Shown here one piece after another: positions 42,638-51,202 of a stretch of 64,000 bases of DNA. Made by a program: the position numbers and the translations under genes. The notes under the pieces are model-generated. The model worked only from the letters and a program-made list of their open reading frames with translations. It was not told where the DNA came from and ran no database searches. The stretch is from contig NZ_LSHB01000035.1 in assembly GCF_001643375.1 (NCBI RefSeq), positions 1 to 64,000 of the forward strand, in the 5' to 3' direction. Position 1 is the stretch's first letter. Every line of letters starts with the position of its first letter. The stretch comes from Chryseobacterium sp. FP211-J200 (GTDB lineage: Bacteria > Bacteroidota > Bacteroidia > Flavobacteriales > Weeksellaceae).

Positions 42638-42992
42638 ATTATAGTTCACTTGTAGAGATTCAATATTGGCCTGTTAGCATGTCTTAAATTATATATTGTT
42701 ATCCTTAAAAACTAATATCAACATGATTTTAAATAACCCAGATCAAAATGTCTTAAAATTATGTAAAGTAAATTTTAAGTGTTAAAAAAAGTTGTTGGTT
42801 TAATATTTTCGCTGCATTTATCAGATCTTATTAATTTGTGTTTCGATAAAGAAAAAAAGCTTTGTATGTATCATTCAGCTTTAAATTTTAAATAAACCCA
42901 ATCTTAAATGTTATGTCAACTTGCGATTCTAATGTTTTTTAAAATTTTAGTAATCTTTTAACTAAAACTCCAATATTATTATTCCTTATTAA
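42638..42992. other. Gene-free AT-rich stretch upstream of the metal cluster
   Basis: No frame of protein-like sequence, repeat or RNA gene is seen. The region separates the nuclease gene from the efflux cluster and probably carries regulatory DNA for the latter. Confidence 0.5.
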
Positions 42993-43000
42993 TACATTTG
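42993..43000 (+). promoter_or_regulatory. -7 box (TACATTTG) for the metal-efflux cluster
   Basis: Exact TAnnTTTG match 27 bases before the ATG at 43,028. A second match, TATCTTTG at 43,016-43,023, is only 4 bases from that ATG and would give a leaderless message. Confidence 0.5.
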
Positions 43001-43027
43001 TTAAAGTAAATTATTTATCTTTGTAAC

Positions 43028-43357
43028 ATGAATTTTCTAAGATTGCTTTTTACAGTCTATTTCATGGCATTGTCATTAATGCCATGCATGGATGGTGCAA
43101 AGGCGCAGTCAAAAACAGAAAATATATCATATTCCTACACAAAATCTGAGCAAAACGATGCTCATTCAAAAACAGATTCTTGTTCTCCTTTTTGTTATTG
43201 TAACTGCTGCAGAATCAGCGTTACTTCCATTAAAATAAAACCTGTTTTAGAATATCGTAAGCAAATAAAAGAGTACTATTCTAAAAAAATTCTTTTTAAA
43301 AAGAATGACTTTGCATATTTGGTGTACGATCAGATATGGCAACCCCCTAAAATATAA
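43028..43357 (+). CDS. Small Cys-rich periplasmic protein upstream of the CzcA pump
   Basis: The 109-aa protein has a signal peptide (about 1-26, ending DGAKAQ) and a compact cysteine cluster (CSPFCYCNCC, about 57-66), preceded by a His/Ser-rich segment. It ends in IWQPPKI. This resembles short proteins often found just before CzcA-type pumps in Bacteroidetes (DUF6660 in some annotations; I am only fairly sure of that name). The cysteines suggest a metal-binding or metal-sensing role in the periplasm. It is the first gene of the efflux cluster, 160 bases before the pump. Confidence 0.65.
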   Translation: MNFLRLLFTVYFMALSLMPCMDGAKAQSKTENISYSYTKSEQNDAHSKTDSCSPFCYCNCCRISVTSIKIKPVLEYRKQIKEYYSKKILFKKNDFAYLVYDQIWQPPKI

Positions 43358-43516
43358 TTTTTATTGATCTGACGGAAGAATTGTCTTTCGTCCAAACTGT
43401 TATGGAAACATTGCAATAGTAATGCATTGTATTCTTATTCATTTTTGTCACTAGAATTTTAGAACAAATAGTTGTTCCAAAAAGTAGTCGTGACATTCAA
43501 TAAAAATTATATTCTA

Positions 43517-46500
43517 ATGTTAGATAAAATCATAAGATTTAGCATCAAGAACAAGATTGTCATTGGGATAATGACCTTGTTGTTGATTATTTGGGGAGTT
43601 TGGAGTGCAACCAAACTTCCGATCGATGCCACACCTGACATCACCAACAATCAGGTTCAAATAATTACTGTATGTCCTACATTGGCCGGTCAGGAAGTTG
43701 AACAGCTGGTAACATTCCCTATAGAGCAGAGCATTGCCAATGTTCCTGATATTGAGGAGACCCGAAGTATTTCACGATTTGGTTTGTCTGTAATAACTGT
43801 TGTATTTAAAGAAGAGGTCGATGTTTATTTTGCCCGTCAGTTGATCAGTGAAAAACTGAAACAGGCGGCTGAAGAAATTCCAATAGGAATTGGCACACCA
43901 GAGTTAGCTCCGGTAAGTACAGGACTTGGTGAGGTATATCAATACATCCTGCATCCAAAAAAAGGCAGTGAAAAAAAGTACGATTCCAAAGAACTGCGTA
44001 CAATGCAGGATTGGATCGTTAGAAGACAGCTTAACGGTACTCCTGGTGTTGCGGAGATCAACAGCTTTGGAGGCGAACTCAAACAATATGAAGTAGCTGT
44101 TAACCCTGATCGTCTTCGAGCGATGGGAGTGAGTATTTCTGATATTTTTGCAGCTCTTGAAAAAAATAACCAAAATACAGGGGGAGCCTACATTGACAAA
44201 AAGCCTAATGCTTATTTTATTCGTGGAATTGGTCTGGTGACATCTCTTGAAGACGTTGGTAATGTAGTTGTTAAGAATGATACTGGAAGTGTTCCCATTT
44301 TTGTTAAAGATGTTGCTGAAGTTCGCTTGGGAAGTGCAGTAAGATATGGTGCCATGACATTTAATGGTCAGGTAGATGCCGTGGGTGGAGTTGTCATGAT
44401 GCTGAAAGGAGCAAATAGCAATCAAGTGGTGCAGAGCATCAAGGAAAAGATACCAAACATCCAAAAATCTTTGCCTAGCGATATCATTATAGAGCCTTAC
44501 TTAGATAGAACAGATCTTGTAGGGAGAGCAATTGATACAGTAGAGAAAAATCTTATTGAAGGTGCCTTGATCGTTATTTTCGTTTTGGTTTTATTTTTAG
44601 GAAACTTGAGGGCGGGATTGATCGTAGCGTCTGCCATTCCGTTATCATTACTCTTTGCTTTGGGAATGATGAATGTTTTCGGAGTCAGTGCCAATTTGAT
44701 GAGTCTTGGGGCGATTGATTTTGGGTTGATCGTTGATGGTGCAGTGATTATTGTCGAGGCAACACTACATGTCCTACAGCATAAAAAAAATAAAAACCAA
44801 CTCACTCAGGCTCAAATGGATGAGGAGGTAGGTTCTGCCGCATCCAAAATGATGAATAGTGCCATATTTGGACAGATCATTATTTTAATTGTTTACATAC
44901 CTATTTTAACGTTGATTGGTGTTGAAGGTAAGATGTTTACACCTATGGCTAAAACAGTTGGTTTTGCAATTATAGGGGCAACAATTCTATCGGTTACCTA
45001 CATACCTATGATGAGTGCTTTGTTTTTATCCAAGAAAATTTCCCATAAAGAGAATTTCTCAGATAAAATGATGAACAGGATCCAAAAGATCTACACTCCT
45101 TTATTGGAGAAAGCATTGAGGATCAAATATTGGTTAGTCGGTGTCACCGTGGCTATTTTTGCTCTAACTGTCTTCTTATTCGGAAGGATGGGAGGTGAGT
45201 TTATACCTCAGTTGCAAGAAGGTGATTTTGCTTTTCACTGTATTCTTCCGCAGGGAAGTTCATTAAGCCAGAGTATCGAAACCTCAATGCAGGCATCAAG
45301 ACTGATCAAACAATTTGACGAAGTTAAAATGGTTGTAGGAAAGACAGGATCTGCTGAAGTGCCTACTGATCCGATGCCGCCTGAGGCAACAGATATGATG
45401 GTGATCTTAAAACCGCAGAGTGAATGGAAAACAAAAAAATCGTATGATGAATTAGCGGATGAGATCTCTGAAAAACTCGAAGCTATTCCTGGTGTGTTTT
45501 TCGAGAAAAATCAACCTATACAGATGCGTTTCAATGAGTTGATGACAGGAATCAGACAAGATGTAGCAGTTAAAATTTTCGGTGAAAATTTAGATTCTTT
45601 AGCAATATATGCGGATAAAACATCTAAAGTTATTCAGTCTGTAAATGGGGCGAGTGCTCCGCAGATAGAACGTGTCAGTGGACTTCCGCAGATCAATGTG
45701 GAATATGACCGTACGAGAATGGCAAATTACGGGCTTAATATTGAAGACGTAAATACTGCCGTAAGTACTGCTTTTGCAGGTCAGGCAGCAGGTCAGGTAT
45801 TTGAGAATGAAAGAAGATTTGATCTGGTGGTTCGTTTGGATAGTTTACATCGAACCAGTATTGATGATGTGAATAATCTGATGGTCTCTACGAACACAGG
45901 AGCGCAGATACCGCTTTCACAGGTATCCAATATCAGTTATAAATTGGGACCGGCGCAGATCAGTCGTGAAGCAGGAAAAAGGAGGATTGTTATTGGTTTT
46001 AATGTAAAGGGGAGAGATGTAGAAAGTGTAGTAGAAGAAATCCAGCAAAAGTTGGATAAAGTAAAATTACCAGCAGGATATTACTTTACGTATGGAGGAC
46101 AGTTTGAGAATCTTAAAGCTGCCAGTAAACGACTTACCATAGCTGTTCCGGTATCTCTATTCCTTATTTTTATGCTGTTGTATTTTACTTTTGGCTCACT
46201 AAAGCAGGCTACATTAATTTTTACTGCAATTCCAATGAGTACGATCGGAGGTGTATTCGCATTAATGCTTCGTGGAATGCCTTTTAGTATCAGCGCAGGA
46301 ATTGGCTTTATTGCCTTATTTGGAGTAGCTGTACTTAATGGAATTGTTTTAATCGGAACTTTCAACCAATTAGAGAAGGAAGGTGAAACCAATATTTTAA
46401 AGCGTGTGATGGAAGGAACTAAAACTCGTTTAAGACCTGTTTTAATGACCGCTACAGTTGCTTCATTAGGGTTTTTACCCATGGCAATTTCAACTGGAGC

Positions 46501-47881
46501 CGGAGCAGAAGTTCAGAAACCTTTGGCTACCGTTGTAATCGGGGGACTGGTAACAGCAACCTTCTTAACTCTGTTTGTTTTACCGATGTTATACATTATC
46601 TTCAGTACTAAATTAAAGATCAAAAACATTTCAGGTAATAAACCCCTGACTGCTGTTTTAGTTTTAGGTTTCCTTTTCTTGGGACAAACCTTCAATGCAC
46701 AACAGGGTACCCCTTTAACAATTTCGGAAGCAACGAACATCGCTTTAACCAACAATAATTTAATGCGGTCCAGAGATCTGGATATTAAAGTAACAGAAGC
46801 ACTGAAACCTACTGCTAAAGAACTTCCAAAAATGAGTGTAGATGCTCAGTTAGGGCAATATAACAGTAAAAAATTCGATCAGTCCTTTTCTATATCTCAA
46901 AGTATTCCATTCCCAACATTGTTCAAAGCGAGGAGAGAACTCATTGCTGAACAGATTAAAGGAAAGCAGATCAATAAAGAGATCTCTGTCAACGAACTTG
47001 CAAGACAGGTAAGGACGTATTACTATCAGATCGAGTATCTGCAATTTAACCAGTCAAAATTAAAAAATCTGGATAGTTTATATCAGGATTTTATAAGAAT
47101 TGCGACGGTCAGATTTAAATCAGGAGATATAAAAAAGATTGAAATCAATACTGCAGAAACTCAGAAAGGTGAGATCAATTTACTCTTAAAACAAAATGAA
47201 GTTTATTTGAATAATGCATATAAAAACCTAAAAACATTATTGAATACTTCGGGGGATATCTCAGTTCCTTACAACACAAATTATGAACCTTTGAAAGCTA
47301 ATTATGTACTTGACAGCACTGCGATAGCAAATCATCCAACGGTAAGATCTTACTATCAGGAGATGGCTATAGCAGAAAAAAATAAAAATGTTGAGAGGTC
47401 TTTAGGTCTACCTGATTTCAGTATCGGTTACACCAATCAGTCCTTAATTGGTACTCAGACGATCAATGGTATGGATCAGAATTTTAATGCTGGAAATAGA
47501 TTTCATGCGGCAACTATTGGCGTTACGATCCCTCTCACTTTCGGTGCTACGAAAGCGAGAATCCAGTCTTGGGAGTTTCAAAAGCAGGTTGCACAATCCA
47601 ATGCAAAATTGCAGCAAAAACAGCTGGAAGCACAACTGCAAAATGCTTTGAATCAATATCAGCAGGATATAGAGCAGTACAACTATTATGTTAATCAGGC
47701 AATCCCCAATGCTGAGAAAATAGCTAAAGCCGGACAATTAGGATATAAAACAGGAGAAATTTCCTATGTTGAGTATCTTTTTGCGCTTCAGACTTCCACG
47801 AATATTCAATTAAAATATCTGGAATCCATTCAACAGGTTAATCAATCTGTTATTACCATTAATTCAATCATAAACAAATAA
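43517..47881 (+). CDS. czcA: CzcA-type heavy-metal RND pump fused to a TolC-like outer-membrane factor
   Basis: The 1454-aa protein joins two parts of one efflux machine. Residues 1 to about 1035 are an HME-family RND pump with twelve membrane helices. The proton-relay motif DFGLIVDGAVIIVE places Asp401, Asp407 and Glu414 as in Zn/Co/Cd pumps of the CzcA type rather than copper pumps. A hydrophobic, signal-peptide-like link (about 1043-1062, ending FNAQQ) leads to a TolC-like outer-membrane factor (about 1065-1454; TISEATNIALTNN, long coiled coils). Such fusions occur in Bacteroidetes. The start at 43,517 (MLDKIIRFSI) matches the family; a longer frame from 43,472 is less likely. The adaptor gene follows 1 base later. 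Confidence 0.92.
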   Translation: MLDKIIRFSIKNKIVIGIMTLLLIIWGVWSATKLPIDATPDITNNQVQIITVCPTLAGQEVEQLVTFPIEQSIANVPDIEETRSISRFGLSVITVVFKEEVDVYFARQLISEKLKQAAEEIPIGIGTPELAPVSTGLGEVYQYILHPKKGSEKKYDSKELRTMQDWIVRRQLNGTPGVAEINSFGGELKQYEVAVNPDRLRAMGVSISDIFAALEKNNQNTGGAYIDKKPNAYFIRGIGLVTSLEDVGNVVVKNDTGSVPIFVKDVAEVRLGSAVRYGAMTFNGQVDAVGGVVMMLKGANSNQVVQSIKEKIPNIQKSLPSDIIIEPYLDRTDLVGRAIDTVEKNLIEGALIVIFVLVLFLGNLRAGLIVASAIPLSLLFALGMMNVFGVSANLMSLGAIDFGLIVDGAVIIVEATLHVLQHKKNKNQLTQAQMDEEVGSAASKMMNSAIFGQIIILIVYIPILTLIGVEGKMFTPMAKTVGFAIIGATILSVTYIPMMSALFLSKKISHKENFSDKMMNRIQKIYTPLLEKALRIKYWLVGVTVAIFALTVFLFGRMGGEFIPQLQEGDFAFHCILPQGSSLSQSIETSMQASRLIKQFDEVKMVVGKTGSAEVPTDPMPPEATDMMVILKPQSEWKTKKSYDELADEISEKLEAIPGVFFEKNQPIQMRFNELMTGIRQDVAVKIFGENLDSLAIYADKTSKVIQSVNGASAPQIERVSGLPQINVEYDRTRMANYGLNIEDVNTAVSTAFAGQAAGQVFENERRFDLVVRLDSLHRTSIDDVNNLMVSTNTGAQIPLSQVSNISYKLGPAQISREAGKRRIVIGFNVKGRDVESVVEEIQQKLDKVKLPAGYYFTYGGQFENLKAASKRLTIAVPVSLFLIFMLLYFTFGSLKQATLIFTAIPMSTIGGVFALMLRGMPFSISAGIGFIALFGVAVLNGIVLIGTFNQLEKEGETNILKRVMEGTKTRLRPVLMTATVASLGFLPMAISTGAGAEVQKPLATVVIGGLVTATFLTLFVLPMLYIIFSTKLKIKNISGNKPLTAVLVLGFLFLGQTFNAQQGTPLTISEATNIALTNNNLMRSRDLDIKVTEALKPTAKELPKMSVDAQLGQYNSKKFDQSFSISQSIPFPTLFKARRELIAEQIKGKQINKEISVNELARQVRTYYYQIEYLQFNQSKLKNLDSLYQDFIRIATVRFKSGDIKKIEINTAETQKGEINLLLKQNEVYLNNAYKNLKTLLNTSGDISVPYNTNYEPLKANYVLDSTAIANHPTVRSYYQEMAIAEKNKNVERSLGLPDFSIGYTNQSLIGTQTINGMDQNFNAGNRFHAATIGVTIPLTFGATKARIQSWEFQKQVAQSNAKLQQKQLEAQLQNALNQYQQDIEQYNYYVNQAIPNAEKIAKAGQLGYKTGEISYVEYLFALQTSTNIQLKYLESIQQVNQSVITINSIINK

Positions 47882-47882
47882 A

Positions 47883-49160
47883 ATGAAAATTAAATATAAT
47901 ATAATATCTGCGCTGTTAATTTCTTTTTTAGCCTTAAGCTGTGGAAAAAAAGAAGCTTCTGAGGAAACGGAAGTAAAAGCAAAAACCGAACAGGCAGAGG
48001 AGGCTCATGAAGAGGCACCGCAAACAATCGCCACATTAACTGAAGAACAAATGAAAGCAGTCGGAATCTCTTTAGGTAAAATTGAGATGAAAGATTTGGC
48101 CTCACTTGTTAAAGCCAATGGTGTCTTGAGTGTTCCTAACAATAGAAAAGCCACAGTAACCTCTTTGTATGGTGGGGTGATCAAGACATTAAATGTTCAA
48201 ATAGGCGACTATGTCAGAAAAGGGCAGGTCATTGCATCCATTAATAATCCTGAGTATATTCAGCTTCAGGAGCAATACCTTACAGTAAATAGCAGAATTG
48301 CATTTGCTGAACAGGAATATAAAAGGCAACGTGAATTATTTGATAATGATGCCGGAGCAAAAAAAAACCTGCAAAGCTCTGATTCTGAATTAAAAGGTTT
48401 AAGAACCCAAAGATCATCATTACAGAGACAACTTCAGCTTATGGGCATAAGCCCAGGAAAGGTAAGCAATGGGAATTTGAGATCAGGATTGGTTATTACC
48501 TCCCCGATCAGTGGAACCGTTAGTGGCATCAATGCGCAGATTGGAAGTTACGTTGATGTTTCATCTCCTGTTCTTGATATTATTGATAATAGTTCTATCC
48601 ATTTAGATCTTCAGGTTTTTGAAAAGGATCTACCTAAGATGAAAGTAGGACAGACTGTACAGTTTAAGCTGACCAATAATCCGGAAACATTGTATAACGC
48701 TACGGTATTCAGTATCGGTTCATCATTCGAAAATGAGAGTAAAACGATATCTGTACATGCCAATGTAACAGGAAATAAAGTAGGGCTGATTGATGGGATG
48801 AATGTTACCGGAATGGTAAGCCTTGGAAATTCCAGCACCGCTGCAGTTCCTAATGAAGCGATCGTAGAAGCTGACGGTAAATTCTATGTTTTTGTACAGA
48901 CTTCTAAAAAGCCTGAAGAACATGCCGAAGAGAAAAAGGAGGGTGAGCAGGAAGAAGCTACAAAAGAGACAGGAGCTCATACCAAAGATCAAGGGAAGAC
49001 CCTGAATTTTGAGAAAATAGAAATTGTCAAAGGTTCATCAGATTTAGGTTATACTGCTATCACTACAGTGACTAAAATTGCACCTGATACAAATATTGTT
49101 GTAAAAGGCGCATTCTTCGTCAATGCTAAATTATCTAATGCCGGAGGTCATGAGGATTAG
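47883..49160 (+). CDS. czcB: RND efflux periplasmic adaptor lipoprotein (CzcB type)
   Basis: The 425-aa protein has a lipoprotein signal with lipobox LALSC (Cys20). The barrel-sandwich and alpha-hairpin of membrane fusion proteins follow (YGGVIKTLNVQIGDYVRKGQVIASI, a coiled coil at about 135-180, then SPISGTVSGINAQIGSYVDVSSPV) with a beta-barrel domain. Near residues 340-370 an insertion rich in His, Glu and Lys (EEHAEEKKEGEQEEA) may bind metal. It links the RND pump to its outer-membrane part in the periplasm. It starts 1 base after the pump gene, so the two are one operon. Confidence 0.93.
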   Translation: MKIKYNIISALLISFLALSCGKKEASEETEVKAKTEQAEEAHEEAPQTIATLTEEQMKAVGISLGKIEMKDLASLVKANGVLSVPNNRKATVTSLYGGVIKTLNVQIGDYVRKGQVIASINNPEYIQLQEQYLTVNSRIAFAEQEYKRQRELFDNDAGAKKNLQSSDSELKGLRTQRSSLQRQLQLMGISPGKVSNGNLRSGLVITSPISGTVSGINAQIGSYVDVSSPVLDIIDNSSIHLDLQVFEKDLPKMKVGQTVQFKLTNNPETLYNATVFSIGSSFENESKTISVHANVTGNKVGLIDGMNVTGMVSLGNSSTAAVPNEAIVEADGKFYVFVQTSKKPEEHAEEKKEGEQEEATKETGAHTKDQGKTLNFEKIEIVKGSSDLGYTAITTVTKIAPDTNIVVKGAFFVNAKLSNAGGHED

Positions 49161-49212
49161 ATTTTTAAAAGCTGAAGCCTTTATTTAAACTTTCAGTTGC
49201 AATAAAAATATC

Positions 49213-49260
49213 ATTATGCTACGAGATAAAGCAATGCATTAATTCGACCTCTAGCATAAT
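49213..49260. repeat. Inverted repeat upstream of the bestrophin gene
   Basis: Arms ATTATGCTA (49,213-49,221) and TAGCATAAT (49,252-49,260) are perfect 9-mers 30 bases apart, 29 bases before the next start codon. It may be a regulatory hairpin in the operon leader. Confidence 0.45.
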
Positions 49261-49289
49261 GTTATCTTTAAATCTATAAAATCAAAGTT

Positions 49290-50168
49290 ATGTTACTAAA
49301 CAAGAAAATCTCAATCTGGTATTTTATTGATCAAATTAAAAGTCAAATATTACTTATTGTTATATTAGCAGTAGGTACAGGTTTGCTGGATCTGCATCCT
49401 ATCTTCACTAAAATAACCATTCCGCTAAGTATTCCCGCAATTCTTGGAACTGCTGTCTCATTGCTTCTTGCATTCAGGACGGCGCAGTCTTATGAAAGGT
49501 GGTGGGAGGCGAGAACTGTTTGGGGAGCCATCGTCAATGATTCAAGATCTTTTATCCGTTTAATAAATCAATTCGTACCTCAAGATGGTGCGGACGTTAA
49601 AATATTTGCAGAGAGACAAATCGTATGGGTCTATGCCTTGGGTGAAGCATTAAGGAAACAGCCCTTTACCAATAAAGTAGTTGAGTATTTGCATACACAT
49701 CAAATCAATGCAGTCAATATACCCAATGCGATTTTGGATGAACATTCTTATCACGTAAGACAGATAGCCGAAAAAGGTCTGATTTCAGATTTTAAGGAAG
49801 TTCAGCTCAATGAAGTTCTCATGAGGCTTTGTGACAATATGGGAAAATGTGAACGATTGAAAAATACGGTGTTTCCAAGGGCATATAGTATTCTGATCCA
49901 CACCTTGATTTACGTCTTTGCATTTATCCTTCCTTTCGGATTGGAAGATTCCCAGCTTACTTTGGAAATAATTACGACGATCATTATTCCTCTGATATTT
50001 GTAGCCATTGAGAAAACAGCGATCATCATGCAGGACCCCTTCGAGAATACTCCTGTAGATACGCCAATGACCTCTATCGCACAAACCATAGAAATCAACA
50101 TTCTGCAGATGATCAAAGAGAAAGATATTCCTATTAAAAAAGAAAATAATACCTACTTCGAAATGTAG
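49290..50168 (+). CDS. Bestrophin-family ion channel
   Basis: The 292-aa protein has four main hydrophobic helices and the bestrophin core pattern: an N-terminal helix, IPLSIPAILGTAVSLLLAFRTAQSYERWWEARTVWGAIVNDSRSF around 48-90 (family signature LLAFRTN.SY.RWWEAR..WG), and HTLIYVFAFILPFGLED near 207. Bacterial homologues form pentameric channels for monovalent ions. It lies in the metal cluster after the adaptor gene (129-base gap) and 26 bases before the CDF gene, so a role in ion balance during metal stress is plausible. Confidence 0.88.
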   Translation: MLLNKKISIWYFIDQIKSQILLIVILAVGTGLLDLHPIFTKITIPLSIPAILGTAVSLLLAFRTAQSYERWWEARTVWGAIVNDSRSFIRLINQFVPQDGADVKIFAERQIVWVYALGEALRKQPFTNKVVEYLHTHQINAVNIPNAILDEHSYHVRQIAEKGLISDFKEVQLNEVLMRLCDNMGKCERLKNTVFPRAYSILIHTLIYVFAFILPFGLEDSQLTLEIITTIIIPLIFVAIEKTAIIMQDPFENTPVDTPMTSIAQTIEINILQMIKEKDIPIKKENNTYFEM

Positions 50169-50194
50169 AGTCAATCCAGTAAAAACATAAAATT

Positions 50195-51091
50195 ATGAGC
50201 GACACAAATAAACAGATTGTATCAGCATCTAGTAGGCATAAGAAAAACTTACTTATCGTTCTGGCACTTAGTGGGACTTATCTGATCGCTGAAGTCATTG
50301 GAGGTATTGCAACAAAAAGTCTTGCATTACTAGCAGATGCCGCGCATATGCTGACAGATGTTGTCGGTTTACTCTTAGCATTTATTGCCATCAAAATTGG
50401 TGAAAGAAAGGCAAGTCCTAAAAAGACATTTGGGTATTATCGAACAGAAATTTTGGCTGCTGTCATCAATGCTGTTGTTCTGTTGGGTATTTCATTATTT
50501 GTTTTATACGAGGCATTTCAGAGATTTAAAAATCCTCCTGAAGTACAAAGTGGCTCCATGATGATTGTTGCAGGAATTGGACTTGTGGTGAATATCATCG
50601 GTATCCTTATTATCAGAAAGGATTCCAACGCAAGTCTTAATATGAAAGGTGCTTATTTTGAAGTTTTGTCGGATATGCTGACATCGGTAGGAGTAATGAT
50701 CGCGGGCGTGATCATGCTGACAACACAGTGGTATTATGCAGATCCGATCATTTCTGCGGCTATAGGTCTATTGATTATTCCCAGAACCTTAAAGTTGCTT
50801 ATGGAAGCGGTTAATGTCTTACTGGAAGGTACACCTAAAGATGTAGATATCAGCAAGCTTCGATCTTCACTGGAAGAACTTTCGGGAATCAAGGAAATCC
50901 ACGATCTACATGTCTGGTCGCTTACATCAGGCGTTAATGCCATGAGCGCACATGTGATTGCAGATGATAACAAAAATCGCAATGAACTCCTGCAAATATT
51001 AATAGATAAAGCAACGACAGATTTTAAAATAACCCATACCACTTTTCAAATCGAATATGAAGGTTATGATGAAACTGAAATACACTTGTAG
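50195..51091 (+). CDS. czcD: Cation diffusion facilitator (CzcD-like Zn/Co/Cd exporter)
   Basis: The 298-aa protein has six transmembrane helices. The two metal-site motifs of zinc-type CDF proteins are ALLADAAHMLTDVVG (HxxxD, helix 2) and AYFEVLSDMLTSVG (helix 5, with Asp; the family usually has HxxxD there, and here Glu-Val-Leu-Ser-Asp is seen). The C-terminal cytoplasmic domain is typical (IKEIHDLHVWSLTSGVNAMSAHV). It exports Zn2+ and similar ions from cytoplasm to periplasm in exchange for protons, feeding the RND pump. It is co-oriented with the whole metal block. Confidence 0.92.
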   Translation: MSDTNKQIVSASSRHKKNLLIVLALSGTYLIAEVIGGIATKSLALLADAAHMLTDVVGLLLAFIAIKIGERKASPKKTFGYYRTEILAAVINAVVLLGISLFVLYEAFQRFKNPPEVQSGSMMIVAGIGLVVNIIGILIIRKDSNASLNMKGAYFEVLSDMLTSVGVMIAGVIMLTTQWYYADPIISAAIGLLIIPRTLKLLMEAVNVLLEGTPKDVDISKLRSSLEELSGIKEIHDLHVWSLTSGVNAMSAHVIADDNKNRNELLQILIDKATTDFKITHTTFQIEYEGYDETEIHL

Positions 51092-51202
51092 ATGAATGAT
51101 CAGAATAGATTGAAAATGAAATGAAATCTAAATGATTATTTCTATATCAAATAAAATTGATTTCTAAAGAATTAATGATGTAATCACTTATAAAACTTGT
51201 TT

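Noticed and set aside
43016-43023. TATCTTTG as the main promoter of the Cys-rich protein gene
   Set aside because: It lies only 4 bases before the ATG; the box at 42,993 gives a normal leader, so it is listed as the preferred one.
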